Assembly (NCBI GenBank): GCA_016793875.1
Contig: JAEULG010000097.1
Location: forward strand, 1 to 44,259
Direction of reading: 5' to 3'
Source of the DNA: Rhodospirillales bacterium
GTDB lineage: Bacteria > Pseudomonadota > Alphaproteobacteria > Rhodospirillales > Defluviicoccaceae
Length of the DNA: 44,259 nucleotides
Shown here: one piece after another, positions 1 through 11,923 of the stretch
Layout of the letters: the number at the start of each line of letters is the position of its first letter
Position numbering within the stretch: position 1 is the first letter of the stretch
Position numbers and translations under genes: made by a program
Notes under the pieces: model-generated
The model's input: only the letters and a program-made list of their open reading frames with translations
What the model was told of the DNA's origin: nothing
Database searches by the model: none

Positions 1-1
1 G

Positions 2-427
2 GCCGCGGTCAGCGGGCCACAGGGCGAACCGGTTCTGCTGGAGATGGGCTCCTACGGGATCGGCGTCTCCCGGCTGGTTGCCGCCATCATCGAGGCCTCG
101 CACGACGACGCCGGCATCATCTGGCCGGACAGCGTCGCACCCTTCGCCGTCGGCCTGATTAACCTCAAGACCGGTGACGGTGCCTGCGATGGCCTGTGCG
201 ACCGCATCGTCCGGGCTCTGGCGGAACGCGACGTCGAGGTGCTCTACGATGACCGCGGCGAACGCCCCGGAGTGAAATTCTCGGATATGGACCTGATCGG
301 ACTGCCGGCCCAGGTCATCGTCGGGCCGCGTGGCGCCGCTAACGGCACCGTCGAGGTCAAGCGCCGGCGTGATGGCCAGCGCACCGAACTGCCGGTCGAA
401 GCCGCGCTGGCGCAGGTCGGCCTCTGA
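2..427 (+). CDS. proS: Prolyl-tRNA synthetase, C-terminal part (5' end outside window)
   Basis: Charges tRNA-Pro with proline in the cytoplasm. Only the last ~141 codons are present; the frame is open to the left window edge. The visible part begins just before class II synthetase motif 3 (GSYGIGVSR, with the ATP-binding arginine) and continues into the C-terminal anticodon-binding domain (from [12 protein letters not shown], through the [13 protein letters not shown] segment). It ends without the zinc-binding extension of archaeal/eukaryotic ProS, so it is the bacterial type. lolC starts 14 bases after the stop; proS-lolC-lolD is a common alphaproteobacterial order. Identification is firm; the internal ATG at 44 is not a start. 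Confidence 0.95.
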   Translation, partial: AAVSGPQGEPVLLEMGSYGIGVSRLVAAIIEASHDDAGIIWPDSVAPFAVGLINLKTGDGACDGLCDRIVRALAERDVEVLYDDRGERPGVKFSDMDLIGLPAQVIVGPRGAANGTVEVKRRRDGQRTELPVEAALAQVGL

Positions 428-441
428 CGGATTATCCATCC

Positions 442-1686
442 ATGTTTAGTGCCTTCGAATGGACCGTCGCCATGCGCTACCTGCGTCCGCGGCGGAAAGA
501 AGGGTTCATCTCGGTCATTGCGCTGTTTTCGTTCCTCGGCATCTTCCTCGGCGTCGCGACGCTGATCATCGTGATGTCGGTGATGAACGGCTTCCGCCAG
601 GAACTGCTGGGCCGCATCCTCGGGCTGAACGGCCACGTCAGCGTCTACGGATCGGTCACCGGGCTGACCGATTACGACGCCCTGCGCGACACCGTTGCCG
701 GGATGCCGGGGGTGGTGCTGGTCGATCCGATGATCGAGAACCAGGTGATGGTGACCGGCAACGGCGTCGCCCGCGGCGCCATGGTGCGCGGCTTGCGGCC
801 GGAAGACATGCGCAAGCGCGATATCGTCACCAGCCACATCGTCGAAGGCTCCCTCGACGACTTCGGCCGGGACGACGGCGTGCTGGTCGGAGCACGGCTG
901 GCCGAGCGCCTGGGGCTCAGCGTCGGCCAGCAGATCACGCTGATCTCGCCCAAGGGCAACATCACCGCGTTCGGCACGGTGCCGCGCATGCGCGCCTATC
1001 GGATCGTCGGGCTGTTCGACGTCGGCATGTATGAATACGACAGCAACTTCGTCTTCATGCCGCTCGACGCCGCCCAGACCTATTTCAACATGCCGGATAC
1101 CGTAACCGCGCTCGAAGTGTTTCTCGACGACATGCAGAGGGCGCCGGCCTTCGCCCGCGAGCTGCAGCACAAGCTCGGCGGCGCCGGCCGGGTGCACGAC
1201 TGGCAGCGCGCCAACGCCAGTTTCTTCAACGCCGTGCAGGTCGAACGCAACGTGATGTTCCTGATCCTGACGCTGATCATCGTCGTTGCCGCCTTCAACA
1301 TCGTTTCCAGCCTGATCATGCTGGTGAAGGACAAGGGCCGGGCCATCGCCATATTGCGGACGATGGGGGCGACGAGGGGCTCGATCACCCGCATCTTCTT
1401 CATCTCCGGCGCGAGCGTCGGGGTGTTGGGCACGCTGTGCGGGTTTGCCGCCGGTCTCGTCTTTTGCGATAACATCGAGACGATCCGCCAGTGGATCCAG
1501 GCCCTCACCGGCACCAACCTGTTCGCCCCGGAGATCTACTTTCTCTCCAAGCTGCCGGCGGTGGTCGATCCCGTCGAGGTGGCGACGGTGACCGGCATCG
1601 CCCTGGTCCTCTCGTTCCTTGCGACCATCTATCCGTCCTGGCGCGCCGCCCGCATCGAGCCGGCAGAGGCGCTGCGGTATGAGTAG
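442..1686 (+). CDS. lolC: Lipoprotein-releasing ABC transporter permease LolC/LolE
   Basis: Inner-membrane subunit of the LolCDE complex, which extracts outer-membrane lipoproteins from the inner membrane and hands them to the chaperone LolA. 414 aa, normal for the family. Hydrophobic segments lie at about 22-46, 271-294, 317-341 and 378-398, with a large periplasmic domain between the first two: the MacB/FtsX permease topology. The LRTMGATRGSI loop near 305-315 contacts the ATPase, and the C-terminus RAARIEPAEALRYE is typical. Alphaproteobacteria often have one LolC/E-type permease acting as a homodimer; whether a second copy exists elsewhere cannot be seen. The ATPase gene lolD starts 33 bases downstream. 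Confidence 0.93.
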   Translation: MFSAFEWTVAMRYLRPRRKEGFISVIALFSFLGIFLGVATLIIVMSVMNGFRQELLGRILGLNGHVSVYGSVTGLTDYDALRDTVAGMPGVVLVDPMIENQVMVTGNGVARGAMVRGLRPEDMRKRDIVTSHIVEGSLDDFGRDDGVLVGARLAERLGLSVGQQITLISPKGNITAFGTVPRMRAYRIVGLFDVGMYEYDSNFVFMPLDAAQTYFNMPDTVTALEVFLDDMQRAPAFARELQHKLGGAGRVHDWQRANASFFNAVQVERNVMFLILTLIIVVAAFNIVSSLIMLVKDKGRAIAILRTMGATRGSITRIFFISGASVGVLGTLCGFAAGLVFCDNIETIRQWIQALTGTNLFAPEIYFLSKLPAVVDPVEVATVTGIALVLSFLATIYPSWRAARIEPAEALRYE

Positions 1687-1719
1687 CGCCCTGCGGCGCC
1701 AGCGGCCCGTGGCGGAGCG

Positions 1720-2406
1720 GTGGCTGTGACGGTTCCGGTCTTTCGCCTGGACAGCGTTGTCCGCAGCTACCCGCAGGGACGCACGACACTGCAGGTGCTT
1801 CGCGGCGTCGACCTTGCCGCCGCCGCCGGTGAACTGGTGGCGCTGGTCGGTCCGTCCGGATCGGGCAAGTCGACGCTGCTGCACGTGGCGGGGCTGCTGG
1901 AGCGGCCGGACGGGGGCGAAGTCTACCTTGATGGCAAGGCGTGCGGGCCGCTGGATGACGACCGGCGTACCGCCTTGCGCCGTGCCCGCGTCGGCTTTGT
2001 CTATCAGTACCACCACCTGCTGCCGGAGTTCTCCGCCGAAGAGAACGTGTTGCTGCCGCAGATGATCGCCGGTACCGCCCGGGCCGCGGGCCGGGCGCGC
2101 GCCCGCGAGCTGCTGGCGCAGCTCGGTCTCGCCGACCGCCTCGACCATCGGCCGGGTCAGCTCTCCGGCGGCGAGCAGCAACGTGTCGCCATTGCCCGGG
2201 CGCTGGCCAACCGGCCGGCCATCGTCCTCGCCGACGAGCCGACCGGAAATCTCGATCCCGAGACCGCCGATGAGGTCTTCGCGCTGTTGCTTGCCCTGGC
2301 CCGCGAGGCTGGCCTCGCTGCCGTCATCGCCACCCATAACCCGGCGCTGGCCGGCCGGATGGACCGGTCGGTGCGCCTGGAAGGGGGCCGGCTTGTCGAT
2401 GTGTGA
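1720..2406 (+). CDS. lolD: Lipoprotein-releasing ABC transporter ATP-binding protein LolD
   Basis: Cytoplasmic ATPase that powers LolC/E. 228 aa. Walker [10 protein letters not shown] at 44-52, Q-loop in [17 protein letters not shown] (~94-110), ABC signature LSGGEQQ at 148-154, Walker B IVLADEP followed by TGNLDPE (~167-181), H-loop histidine in ATHNP (~206). The [11 protein letters not shown] segment is characteristic of LolD rather than other MacB-like ATPases. GTG at 1720 is the chosen start; a second GTG lies two codons later. Same operon as the permease. In many relatives dnaE follows; here a small secreted protein and a cyclase gene follow instead. Confidence 0.93.
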   Translation: MAVTVPVFRLDSVVRSYPQGRTTLQVLRGVDLAAAAGELVALVGPSGSGKSTLLHVAGLLERPDGGEVYLDGKACGPLDDDRRTALRRARVGFVYQYHHLLPEFSAEENVLLPQMIAGTARAAGRARARELLAQLGLADRLDHRPGQLSGGEQQRVAIARALANRPAIVLADEPTGNLDPETADEVFALLLALAREAGLAAVIATHNPALAGRMDRSVRLEGGRLVDV

Positions 2407-2530
2407 CCAAAAGGCGACCCTGGCGGGTGCAACGGACCGGCCTAACGGCGACGGCACTTGCGGGCAGGGGCGAATGCTATCTTATCGTAGGATGGACTCG
2501 ATTACTCATCGCGAAGACCGGAGGCCAATC

Positions 2531-2830
2531 ATGGCACGTGTTCTGGCGGCGGTCATGGCTGTCGCTTTTCTCGGAGTGGCCGTTCCTGCGTTCGCCTTTA
2601 CCCAGGAACCGGTCAACGTCGGCGGTTCAGGTGCGGCGGTTGCCGATCCGAACGACCAGTATACCGACAGGGTCGCACCCAGTTCGGCGACGCCGCAGCA
2701 GCAGCAGCCGTCGTCATTCTCCATCAACGGGCGGACGCCGCCGGGCCCGCGCCTTTCTGCGCCGGTCGAGCGGCAGAGCCCGGAGAACGACCATCTGTAC
2801 TGGAATAACAGCAGCAAGTACTGGCGCTGA
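2531..2830 (+). CDS. Small secreted hypothetical protein
   Basis: 99 aa, not assigned to any family. Residues 1-22 form a clear signal peptide (R at position 3, hydrophobic core, cleavage after AFA). The mature part is low-complexity, rich in Pro, Gln and Ser (PQQQQPSS at 55-62) and ends in the aromatic/Asn-rich DHLYWNNSSKYWR, so it is probably unstructured and periplasmic or surface-exposed. The ATG at 2531 is preceded by GGAG with 7-base spacing. The frame is open much further upstream, but that part lies inside lolD in another frame and is not coding. No cysteines, so it is not a lipoprotein. Confidence 0.7.
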   Translation: MARVLAAVMAVAFLGVAVPAFAFTQEPVNVGGSGAAVADPNDQYTDRVAPSSATPQQQQPSSFSINGRTPPGPRLSAPVERQSPENDHLYWNNSSKYWR

Positions 2831-2967
2831 CCGGGCGTTGACGATGGTTGGTCGATTCCTCAGGAATGCCGATCCCGCAGGTGTCCGGGCAGGGTGATCA
2901 GGGAGCGCTGCCGCCGGCCTGCGGTTCTCGCCGCCGGCGCCACGCCGGCGATGACGGCACTGGCAGA

Positions 2968-4203
2968 ATGATGGACGCCTCGGGCGATGTTCCGCCAGCA
3001 GCCCCGGTGTCGGTTCTGAGGTCCGACAACCCGCTGGTCAACTGGCTGTGGCAGGAGGGGTGGGCGATCGCGACGCTGCCGGAGCTGACGGCGGGTCTCG
3101 GCCGGGCGATGAACCGCGCCGGCATCCCGGTCTTTCGCTTGCGCACGACGCTGCGCACCATGCATCCGCAGCTCGCCGGCCTCAGTCACACCTGGCGGCG
3201 GGACACCGATCAGGTCGAGGAGTTCTGGCCGCCGCTGACGGTGATGAAGCAGGATGTGTTCCTGAAGAGCCCTTACGCGCTGCTGTTCGAGGGGGCCGGG
3301 GCGGTCCGGCGGCGCCTCGACATTCCCGAGGCGGCCTTTGATTTTCCGATCCTGGAGGAACTGGGGGCGATGGGGGCCACCGACTATGTGGCCATGCCGC
3401 TGGTCTTCGACGACGGTCGGATCAACGCCATGACGCTCGCCTGCGACCGTCCCGGCGGCTTTCGCACGAGTGAACTGGAGATGGTGGCCGAGACGCAGGC
3501 GATCCTGGCGCGACTGCTGCAGGTCCATGCCTTGCGGCGAACGGCGCGAACCGTACTCGATACCTACCTCGGCAAGCTGACTGGCGAGCGCGTCTGGCGC
3601 GGCCTCATCCACCGCGGCGACGGCGAAGATATCTACGCCGTCATCTGGCTCTCCGATTTACGCTCCTCGACCGCACTCGCGGATGCGCTGCCGCGGCCGG
3701 TGTTTCTCGATCTGCTGAACGAATATTTCGAGTGCACCGCTGGCGCGGTGCTGGATCAGGGCGGCGAGGTGCTGAAGTTCATCGGCGATGCCGTCCTCGC
3801 CATATTTCCCATCGGCGCCAGCAGCGGCGAGCACTGCCCGCGGCGGCGGGCGGCGGCGTGCGAGGCGGCGCTGTGCGCCGCCCGCGAGGCGATGGTGCGG
3901 CTGGCGCGGCTGAACGCAGCGCGGACGATGGCTCGCCAGCACGAGGTGCGCTTCGGCGTCGCCCTGCACATCGGTGATGTCATGTGGGGCAACGTCGGGG
4001 CGCCGGAACGGCTTGACTTCACCGTGATTGGCCCTGCCTGCAACGAGGCCGCCCGTCTCGAGGCGATGAGCAAGGTGCTCGACCGGCCGGTCATTCTCTC
4101 CGCCGACATGGCGGCAGCCGTGCCCGACCGCCTGCTTTCGCTCGGCTTCCACGTTTTGCGTGGTGTCCGCCGGCCCTGTGAGCTGTTCACCCTGGCCGAG
4201 TAG
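2968..4203 (+). CDS. Class III adenylate/guanylate cyclase with N-terminal sensor-like region
   Basis: Makes a cyclic nucleotide, most likely cAMP, from the NTP. 411 aa from ATG 2968. The C-terminal half is a class III catalytic domain: metal-binding aspartates in SDLRSST (D230) and FIGDAVLAIFP (D274), the GGEVLKFIGD hairpin, and the DFTVIGPACNEAARLE segment with the transition-state Asn and Arg near the end. Residues ~20-190 form a soluble region resembling the non-transmembrane N-terminal domains of rhizobial cyclases; there is no membrane segment. The frame stays open to 2848, but residues before 2968 are translated from GC-rich palindromic intergenic DNA. A Crp-type regulator at 37779-38525 is a plausible receiver of the product (inference). 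cAMP versus cGMP cannot be decided here. Confidence 0.88.
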   Translation: MMDASGDVPPAAPVSVLRSDNPLVNWLWQEGWAIATLPELTAGLGRAMNRAGIPVFRLRTTLRTMHPQLAGLSHTWRRDTDQVEEFWPPLTVMKQDVFLKSPYALLFEGAGAVRRRLDIPEAAFDFPILEELGAMGATDYVAMPLVFDDGRINAMTLACDRPGGFRTSELEMVAETQAILARLLQVHALRRTARTVLDTYLGKLTGERVWRGLIHRGDGEDIYAVIWLSDLRSSTALADALPRPVFLDLLNEYFECTAGAVLDQGGEVLKFIGDAVLAIFPIGASSGEHCPRRRAAACEAALCAAREAMVRLARLNAARTMARQHEVRFGVALHIGDVMWGNVGAPERLDFTVIGPACNEAARLEAMSKVLDRPVILSADMAAAVPDRLLSLGFHVLRGVRRPCELFTLAE

Positions 4204-4264
4204 GTTCGAACCCGCTGCTTCCGGCCCGCGACGTCGCGGCGGCCAGCACTCCCATGGCGAGGAA

Positions 4265-5224
4265 TCAGGCCGCCCGGCCTTCGTTGGACGGCGCGAGGCC
4301 GGCGGTGAACGCACGTTGCCAGTCGATGCATCGGCGAAGGCCGGCATCTATACCGGTTGCCGGTCGCCAGGCCGGCAGCACGCTGTGCAGCAGCCGGGTG
4401 TCTGCCACGAACTCGGCGATCTCGTTGGGCCGGGCGCGGCCGTGGAGGATCCGCACTCCGCCCACCGCTTTCGCGACGCGGGTGGCAAGCTCGTTGATGG
4501 AGATCGAGGCGCCCGAGCCGATGTTGACGACCTGCGGCGCGAACGGTGCCGCGAGCAGCCCGATCAGCGCATCAACGACGTCATCGACGTAGCTGAAGTC
4601 GCGGCGCTGTTCTCCCGAGCCCTCAACGACCACTTGGCCGAGGCGCATCGCCTCGTCGACGAACCGCGGTATGACCGCATCCAGGCCTTCGCCAGGGCCA
4701 TAGGTGTTGAACAGCCGGGCGACGCAGATTGGCGACGGCATGAGCGAGCGGTAGACGTCGGCTAGCAGCTCCATCGCCACCTTGCCCACGGCGTACGGCG
4801 AGCGCGGCCTGAGCGGCGCGGCCTCGCCGAGGCGGCCACGCTGATCGCCGTAAACTTCACAGGAACTGGCGAGGATTGTGATCCGCGGCCTGATCTCGGC
4901 CAGCAGGCCGACGAGATGGCGGTCGATGCGGACGTTGCTGACCATCTGCTCGCAATCGATGAACGAGGTGGGCACCACCTTGCGGCAGGCGAGGTGAACG
5001 ACGGCGCGGATGTCGTGCAGTTCCAGTGCGGAGAGGCTGCCGACGTCGCGCAGCTCGATGCCGGCCGGCCTTTCCGGCCAGGGGCTCGCCGATAAATCGT
5101 CGACCGCGAGAACCTCCTCGCCGCGGTCGCGCAGAGCTTTGACCAGGTTCCAGCCGATGAAGCCGGCGCCACCGGTGATCAGAATTCGCCCCGAACCCGG
5201 GACGCGGTAATTTGTCAATATCAC
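4265..5224 (-). CDS. NAD-dependent nucleotide-sugar epimerase/dehydratase
   Basis: Extended short-chain dehydrogenase of the GalE/RmlB/WcaG type, which modifies an NDP-sugar for surface polysaccharide. 319 aa. Rossmann motif GGAGFIG at 18-24, NAD-ribose acid in VDDLSA (~41-46), catalytic S120/S121, Y144 and K148 (SPYAVGKVAMELL), then RLFNTYGPGE and the DFSYVDDVVDA substrate-binding segment. Substrate cannot be told. It stands alone: no glycosyltransferase or other sugar genes nearby. The start codon is GTG (5224-5222) with a weak ribosome site, and it lies inside a palindrome (5220-5235). Convergent with the cyclase gene. Confidence 0.88.
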   Translation of the reverse strand: MILTNYRVPGSGRILITGGAGFIGWNLVKALRDRGEEVLAVDDLSASPWPERPAGIELRDVGSLSALELHDIRAVVHLACRKVVPTSFIDCEQMVSNVRIDRHLVGLLAEIRPRITILASSCEVYGDQRGRLGEAAPLRPRSPYAVGKVAMELLADVYRSLMPSPICVARLFNTYGPGEGLDAVIPRFVDEAMRLGQVVVEGSGEQRRDFSYVDDVVDALIGLLAAPFAPQVVNIGSGASISINELATRVAKAVGGVRILHGRARPNEIAEFVADTRLLHSVLPAWRPATGIDAGLRRCIDWQRAFTAGLAPSNEGRAA

Positions 5225-5273
5225 GATAATGTGATCCCACGAACGAATGCAATAACCAGCAAAGCAGCTTTGC
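5220..5273. promoter_or_regulatory. Two palindromes at the start of the epimerase gene
   Basis: ATCAC-N6-GTGAT at 5220-5235 is a perfect inverted repeat that includes the GTG start codon of the epimerase. GCAAAGC-A-GCTTTGC at 5259-5273 is a second perfect inverted repeat about 35 bases upstream of the start. Both sit where an operator or a translation-blocking hairpin would act. Half-site order is opposite to a Crp site (TGTGA-N6-TCACA), so Crp is not implied. Function is inferred from position only. Confidence 0.35.
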
Positions 5274-5763
5274 GGTATGACGGGGCAAATCTAGGATGCC
5301 CTCAAACTATACTGCTATATGAGTTGCGCCATTTGAGAAATCCCCCATCTATCCATGACTTTACCTCATGAGAACCATAGTCACAATCGCGTGTCAAGTC
5401 GTTTCGGGGGATCCGACCGCAGGATCACCTCATCTGGGCCCTCTATTGCTGAAGTCGATGTCCAGAGACGGGAGTCTGATAGATAAAGTTTCTACTGAAT
5501 GGCGAAAATAACGGTGTTATGGGGTAACTTCACGCTATACGAGTAAACTATCCTCACTCTTCGGTGTGCTCTCGCACCACATGAGGCCAGCAAAACCAGT
5601 CCCGCAGCCGGAACCAGCGCCTCGCGCGAAACGCGTACCGACGTGAAACTGGAATTCAGTTGCAATTTCTTCGGTGGCAGGAGTACTATGCTTTGTCAGG
5701 GACAGGGTTCGGCTAATCAAAATCCATAAAGCGACCGATCCACTATAGGAAAGGTACTTTGGC
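5274..5763. other. AT-richer intergenic stretch, no gene recognised
   Basis: About 490 bases without a convincing gene. Composition is unlike the rest of the window: 5461-5520 has 24 G+C in 60 by direct count, against 44 in 60 in metH (8941-9000). A minus-strand open frame at 5535-5819 has no ribosome site and no recognisable product. The right end should hold the promoter of the small secreted protein starting at 5764, but I see no clear -35/-10 pair. No tRNA, terminator with U-run, or transposase remnant is visible. Confidence 0.5.
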
Positions 5764-6084
5764 ATGCATAATATTCTGCGTTCCCTTGCGGGTGCAGCAG
5801 TTGCTGCGACTGTCGTCACAATGTCCCCTGTAGCGGATGCAGCGAGCGGCGCCGGTGGTCTGGCTGCAGGCTGGAATCTTATTCAAGTGTCCTATTGTTA
5901 CCAGTATCCATACAACGGTTATACCATACTTTATGTCTATCCTACGACTGGGGGATATTTGTGGACCTACGAGCAAGATCTGGTAGCCGCAACGGCAAAC
6001 TTTTGTGCTAACGGAAACAGGTTCTATGTCTACAGCTCGACAGGGAGCAACTGGGTCGCATCTTATCTTGTCCCAGGCCTGTAG
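5764..6084 (+). CDS. Small secreted tyrosine-rich orphan protein
   Basis: 106 aa, no family recognised. Residues 1-26 are a Sec signal peptide (hydrophobic core AGAAVAATVV, likely cleavage after VADA). The mature ~80 residues have 12 tyrosines, several Trp and Phe, two cysteines (C45, C81) that could form one disulphide, and few charges; the pattern suggests a compact beta-rich extracytoplasmic domain. A purine-rich AGGAAAGG lies 9 bases before the ATG. Base use is very different from neighbours: 5881-5940 is 20 G+C in 60. That suggests recent acquisition or relaxed selection. A second small secreted protein follows 11 bases after the stop. Confidence 0.65.
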   Translation: MHNILRSLAGAAVAATVVTMSPVADAASGAGGLAAGWNLIQVSYCYQYPYNGYTILYVYPTTGGYLWTYEQDLVAATANFCANGNRFYVYSSTGSNWVASYLVPGL

Positions 6085-6095
6085 TAGGTAACAGC

Positions 6096-6509
6096 TTGCG
6101 AAGCGGGATTTGCGGCGGCGGTATCCTTGGCGCGGCCATAATCGTGATGTTGACGACCGTTGCTACCGACGGCGTTGCGCAGTCGGCAGCGACAACAAGT
6201 CCGGCCTGGCGAGATGAATGGAAGCCCCTTGCCCGGACCCTCTCCGAGCTGCTTGAGTCCGACTACGAAATTGTCAGCATTCTTGCGCCGTCGCCGCAGG
6301 TCCGCTGGTACTTCTTGCGCAAGCCCGGCAGCTTCGTCAAATGCACCGAACAGGCGATGCTTCGGGATCTGCCGCCGTTGCCGGCAAACGTGCCGCCGCC
6401 GCCGGGCGCCACGGCTTCCCAGCCCGAAAGGCCGTCCGCCCCGCCGAAGGCCGGCTCGACCATCGAGTGTGCCGAGTTGACCCGCACCGCTGCCCGCCGC
6501 GGCTCCTGA
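6096..6509 (+). CDS. Small secreted hypothetical protein
   Basis: 137 aa from a TTG at 6096; ATG 6147 is an alternative but would remove most of the signal peptide. Residues ~10-29 form the hydrophobic signal core with likely cleavage after VAQS/SAA. The mature part has LSELLESDYEIVSI, then WYFLRKPGSFVKCTEQ (C83), a proline-rich linker (DLPPLPANVPPPPG) and a second Cys (C125). This resembles small periplasmic proteins of alphaproteobacteria that carry a YEIV...Y-L-K-G...C pattern, function unknown. It begins 11 bases after the preceding orphan and may be co-transcribed with it. GC content returns to the chromosomal norm within this gene. Confidence 0.6.
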   Translation: MRSGICGGGILGAAIIVMLTTVATDGVAQSAATTSPAWRDEWKPLARTLSELLESDYEIVSILAPSPQVRWYFLRKPGSFVKCTEQAMLRDLPPLPANVPPPPGATASQPERPSAPPKAGSTIECAELTRTAARRGS

Positions 6510-6543
6510 CCGGCGCAGATGCTGAAGGGGCACAGCCCCGGCC

Positions 6544-6561
6544 GGCGGCGGTCGCGCCGCC
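6544..6561 (+). terminator. GC-rich hairpin after the secreted orphans
   Basis: GGCGGCG-GTCG-CGCCGCC is a perfect 7-bp stem with a 4-base loop, 34 bases after the stop of the 6096-6509 gene. It is followed by TTCG rather than a U-run, so it would be a weak intrinsic terminator or a stabilising 3' hairpin. It is also the upstream border of the metF leader. Confidence 0.4.
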
Positions 6562-6605
6562 TTCGAACGGGGGCACCACCGGGGGCCGTCCGATTACGGC
6601 AATAA

Positions 6606-7690
<1,085 letters not shown>

Positions 7691-7691
<1 letters not shown>

Positions 7692-8761
7692 TGCCGATGA
7701 CCGAGCGCGACCGCCTTGCCCTGCTGCGCGACGCCCTTGCCAAGCGCATCCTGGTGCTGGACGGCGCCATGGGAACGATGATCCAGCAGCACCGGCTGGA
7801 GGAAGCCGACTTCCGTGGCGAGCGCTTCCGCGACTGGCCGCGCGACCTCAAGGGCAACAACGATCTGCTGAGCCTGACCCAGCCCGACATCATCGCCGGA
7901 ATCCACCGGCAGTACCTCGATGCCGGTGCCGACCTCATCGAGACCAATACCTTCAACTCCAACCGCATCTCGCTCGCCGACTACGGCCAGGAGGATCTCG
8001 CCCGCGAGCTCAACGAGGCCGGGGCCCGGCTGGCGCGCGCGGCGGCGGACGCGGTGACGGCGCTGACCCCGGAAAAGCCGCGGTTCGTCGCCGGGGCGAT
8101 CGGCCCCACCAACCGCACCGCCTCGCTGTCGCCGGACGTGGGCGACCCCGGGTTTCGCAACATCTCTTTCGACGAGCTCGCTGAAGCCTATCGGGTGGCG
8201 GCCGAGGGCCTGATCGACGGCGGCTGCGATGTCATCCTGGTCGAGACGGTGTTCGATACCCTGAACGCCAAGGCGGCGCTGTTCGCCCTAGACGAATTGT
8301 TCGAGGAACGCGGCATACACCTGCCGGTGATGGTCTCGGGGACGATCACCGATCTTTCCGGCCGCAACCTCTCCGGCCAGACGGTCGAGGCCCTGTGGAA
8401 TTCGGTGCGCCACGCCCGCCCGCTCAGCATCGGCCTGAACTGTGCGCTGGGGGCGACGGAGATGCGCCCGCATATCGCCGAGCTCGCCCGCGTCGCTGAC
8501 ACCTTCGTCTGCGCCTATCCCAACGCCGGCCTGCCCAACGAATTCGGCGCTTACGACGAAACGCCGGAGATGACCGCGGCGCACCTGCGCGAATGGGCGC
8601 AGAGCAGCCTTGTCAACATCGTCGGCGGCTGCTGCGGCACGACGCCCGACCATATCGCGGCGGTCGCCGCTGCGGTGGCAGGTCTGCCGCCGCGCCGGCC
8701 GCCGGAGCTGGCGCGGGCGCTGCGCCTCTCCGGCCTCGAAGCTTTCACCCTTCCCACCTGA
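7691..8761 (+). CDS. metH: Methionine synthase, homocysteine-binding subunit (split MetH, part 1)
   Basis: Homocysteine-binding, zinc-containing module of cobalamin-dependent methionine synthase. 356 aa, versus ~1200 for an unsplit MetH. Begins [12 protein letters not shown]; zinc ligands C251 (GLNCALGA) and C314/C315 (GGCCGTTP). It ends at the RLSGLEAF linker, exactly where full-length MetH passes into the folate-binding domain. The next gene starts 10 bases later in another frame and carries the remaining modules. ATG 7691 overlaps the metF stop by one base. Split metH genes are known in several alphaproteobacterial groups, so this looks like natural architecture rather than a frameshift. 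Confidence 0.93.
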
Positions 8762-8771
8762 TCCGGACGCC

Positions 8772-11429
<2,658 letters not shown>

Positions 11430-11460
11430 TCGTTGGCGGAGCCGGCGGAGGCGTTCCCTT

Positions 11461-11832
11461 TCAGAGCTTGCTGTTCTGGCAGCCGGTACTGTTGCACTCG
11501 CGCAGGCGATCCTGCAGGAAGCGCGTCCGCGCCACCGTGGTGTTGGTGGCGCAATCGAGGTTGACGAAGAACTGGGCATCTTCCCGCCGCGAGCAACTGG
11601 CGTTGCGGTCCCCGATCCATGCAAGCTGGCTGGCGCGCAGGGCCGCCTTGCCGCTGCTGTCCAGCTTTCCCACCAGCTTCTTGTATGTCCCGTTCAGCTC
11701 GTTGTCGGCCTCTTGATAGATCTTGTTCAGACAGTAGAGGCCGTCAAAGTCGTTCTGCGGTCGCTCGCAGGAGGTATCAGCAGATGCGGCGGTCGTGGAC
11801 AAGAGAAAAACGGCGAAGGCCAGCTTCTTCAC
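11461..11832 (-). CDS. DUF1311 / LprI-like secreted protein
   Basis: 123 aa with a signal peptide (MKKLAFAVFLLSTTAASA, cleavage near 18-19). The mature part has the four-cysteine pattern of DUF1311 (LprI N-terminal family): C22 and C34 flanking the NDFDGLYCLNKIYQEADNELN helix, then the AALRASQLAWIGDRNASC segment and a late Cys pair. In mycobacteria LprI inhibits lysozyme; the role in Gram-negatives is unsettled. Start is GTG (11832-11830) with GGAG about 8 bases upstream. Convergent with metH part 2, leaving 31 bases between the stops. Confidence 0.82.
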   Translation of the reverse strand: MKKLAFAVFLLSTTAASADTSCERPQNDFDGLYCLNKIYQEADNELNGTYKKLVGKLDSSGKAALRASQLAWIGDRNASCSRREDAQFFVNLDCATNTTVARTRFLQDRLRECNSTGCQNSKL

Positions 11833-11923
11833 GCTTGATCTCCGTTCTTTGCAGTCGCACGAGGCGTACCTGCCATGATGCGGTCAAGCGAGTATACCAC
11901 AAATGAGACATTTCTCAGCGCGG

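Noticed and set aside
244..2457. 737-codon open frame on the minus strand opposite proS, lolC and lolD
   Set aside because: Arg/Pro/Gly/His-rich translation with no domain; an antisense shadow of GC-rich codon bias. The plus-strand genes have clear motifs.
5535..5819. Minus-strand open frame of 94 codons in the AT-rich island
   Set aside because: No ribosome site, no recognisable product, and it overlaps the start of the better supported plus-strand secreted protein.
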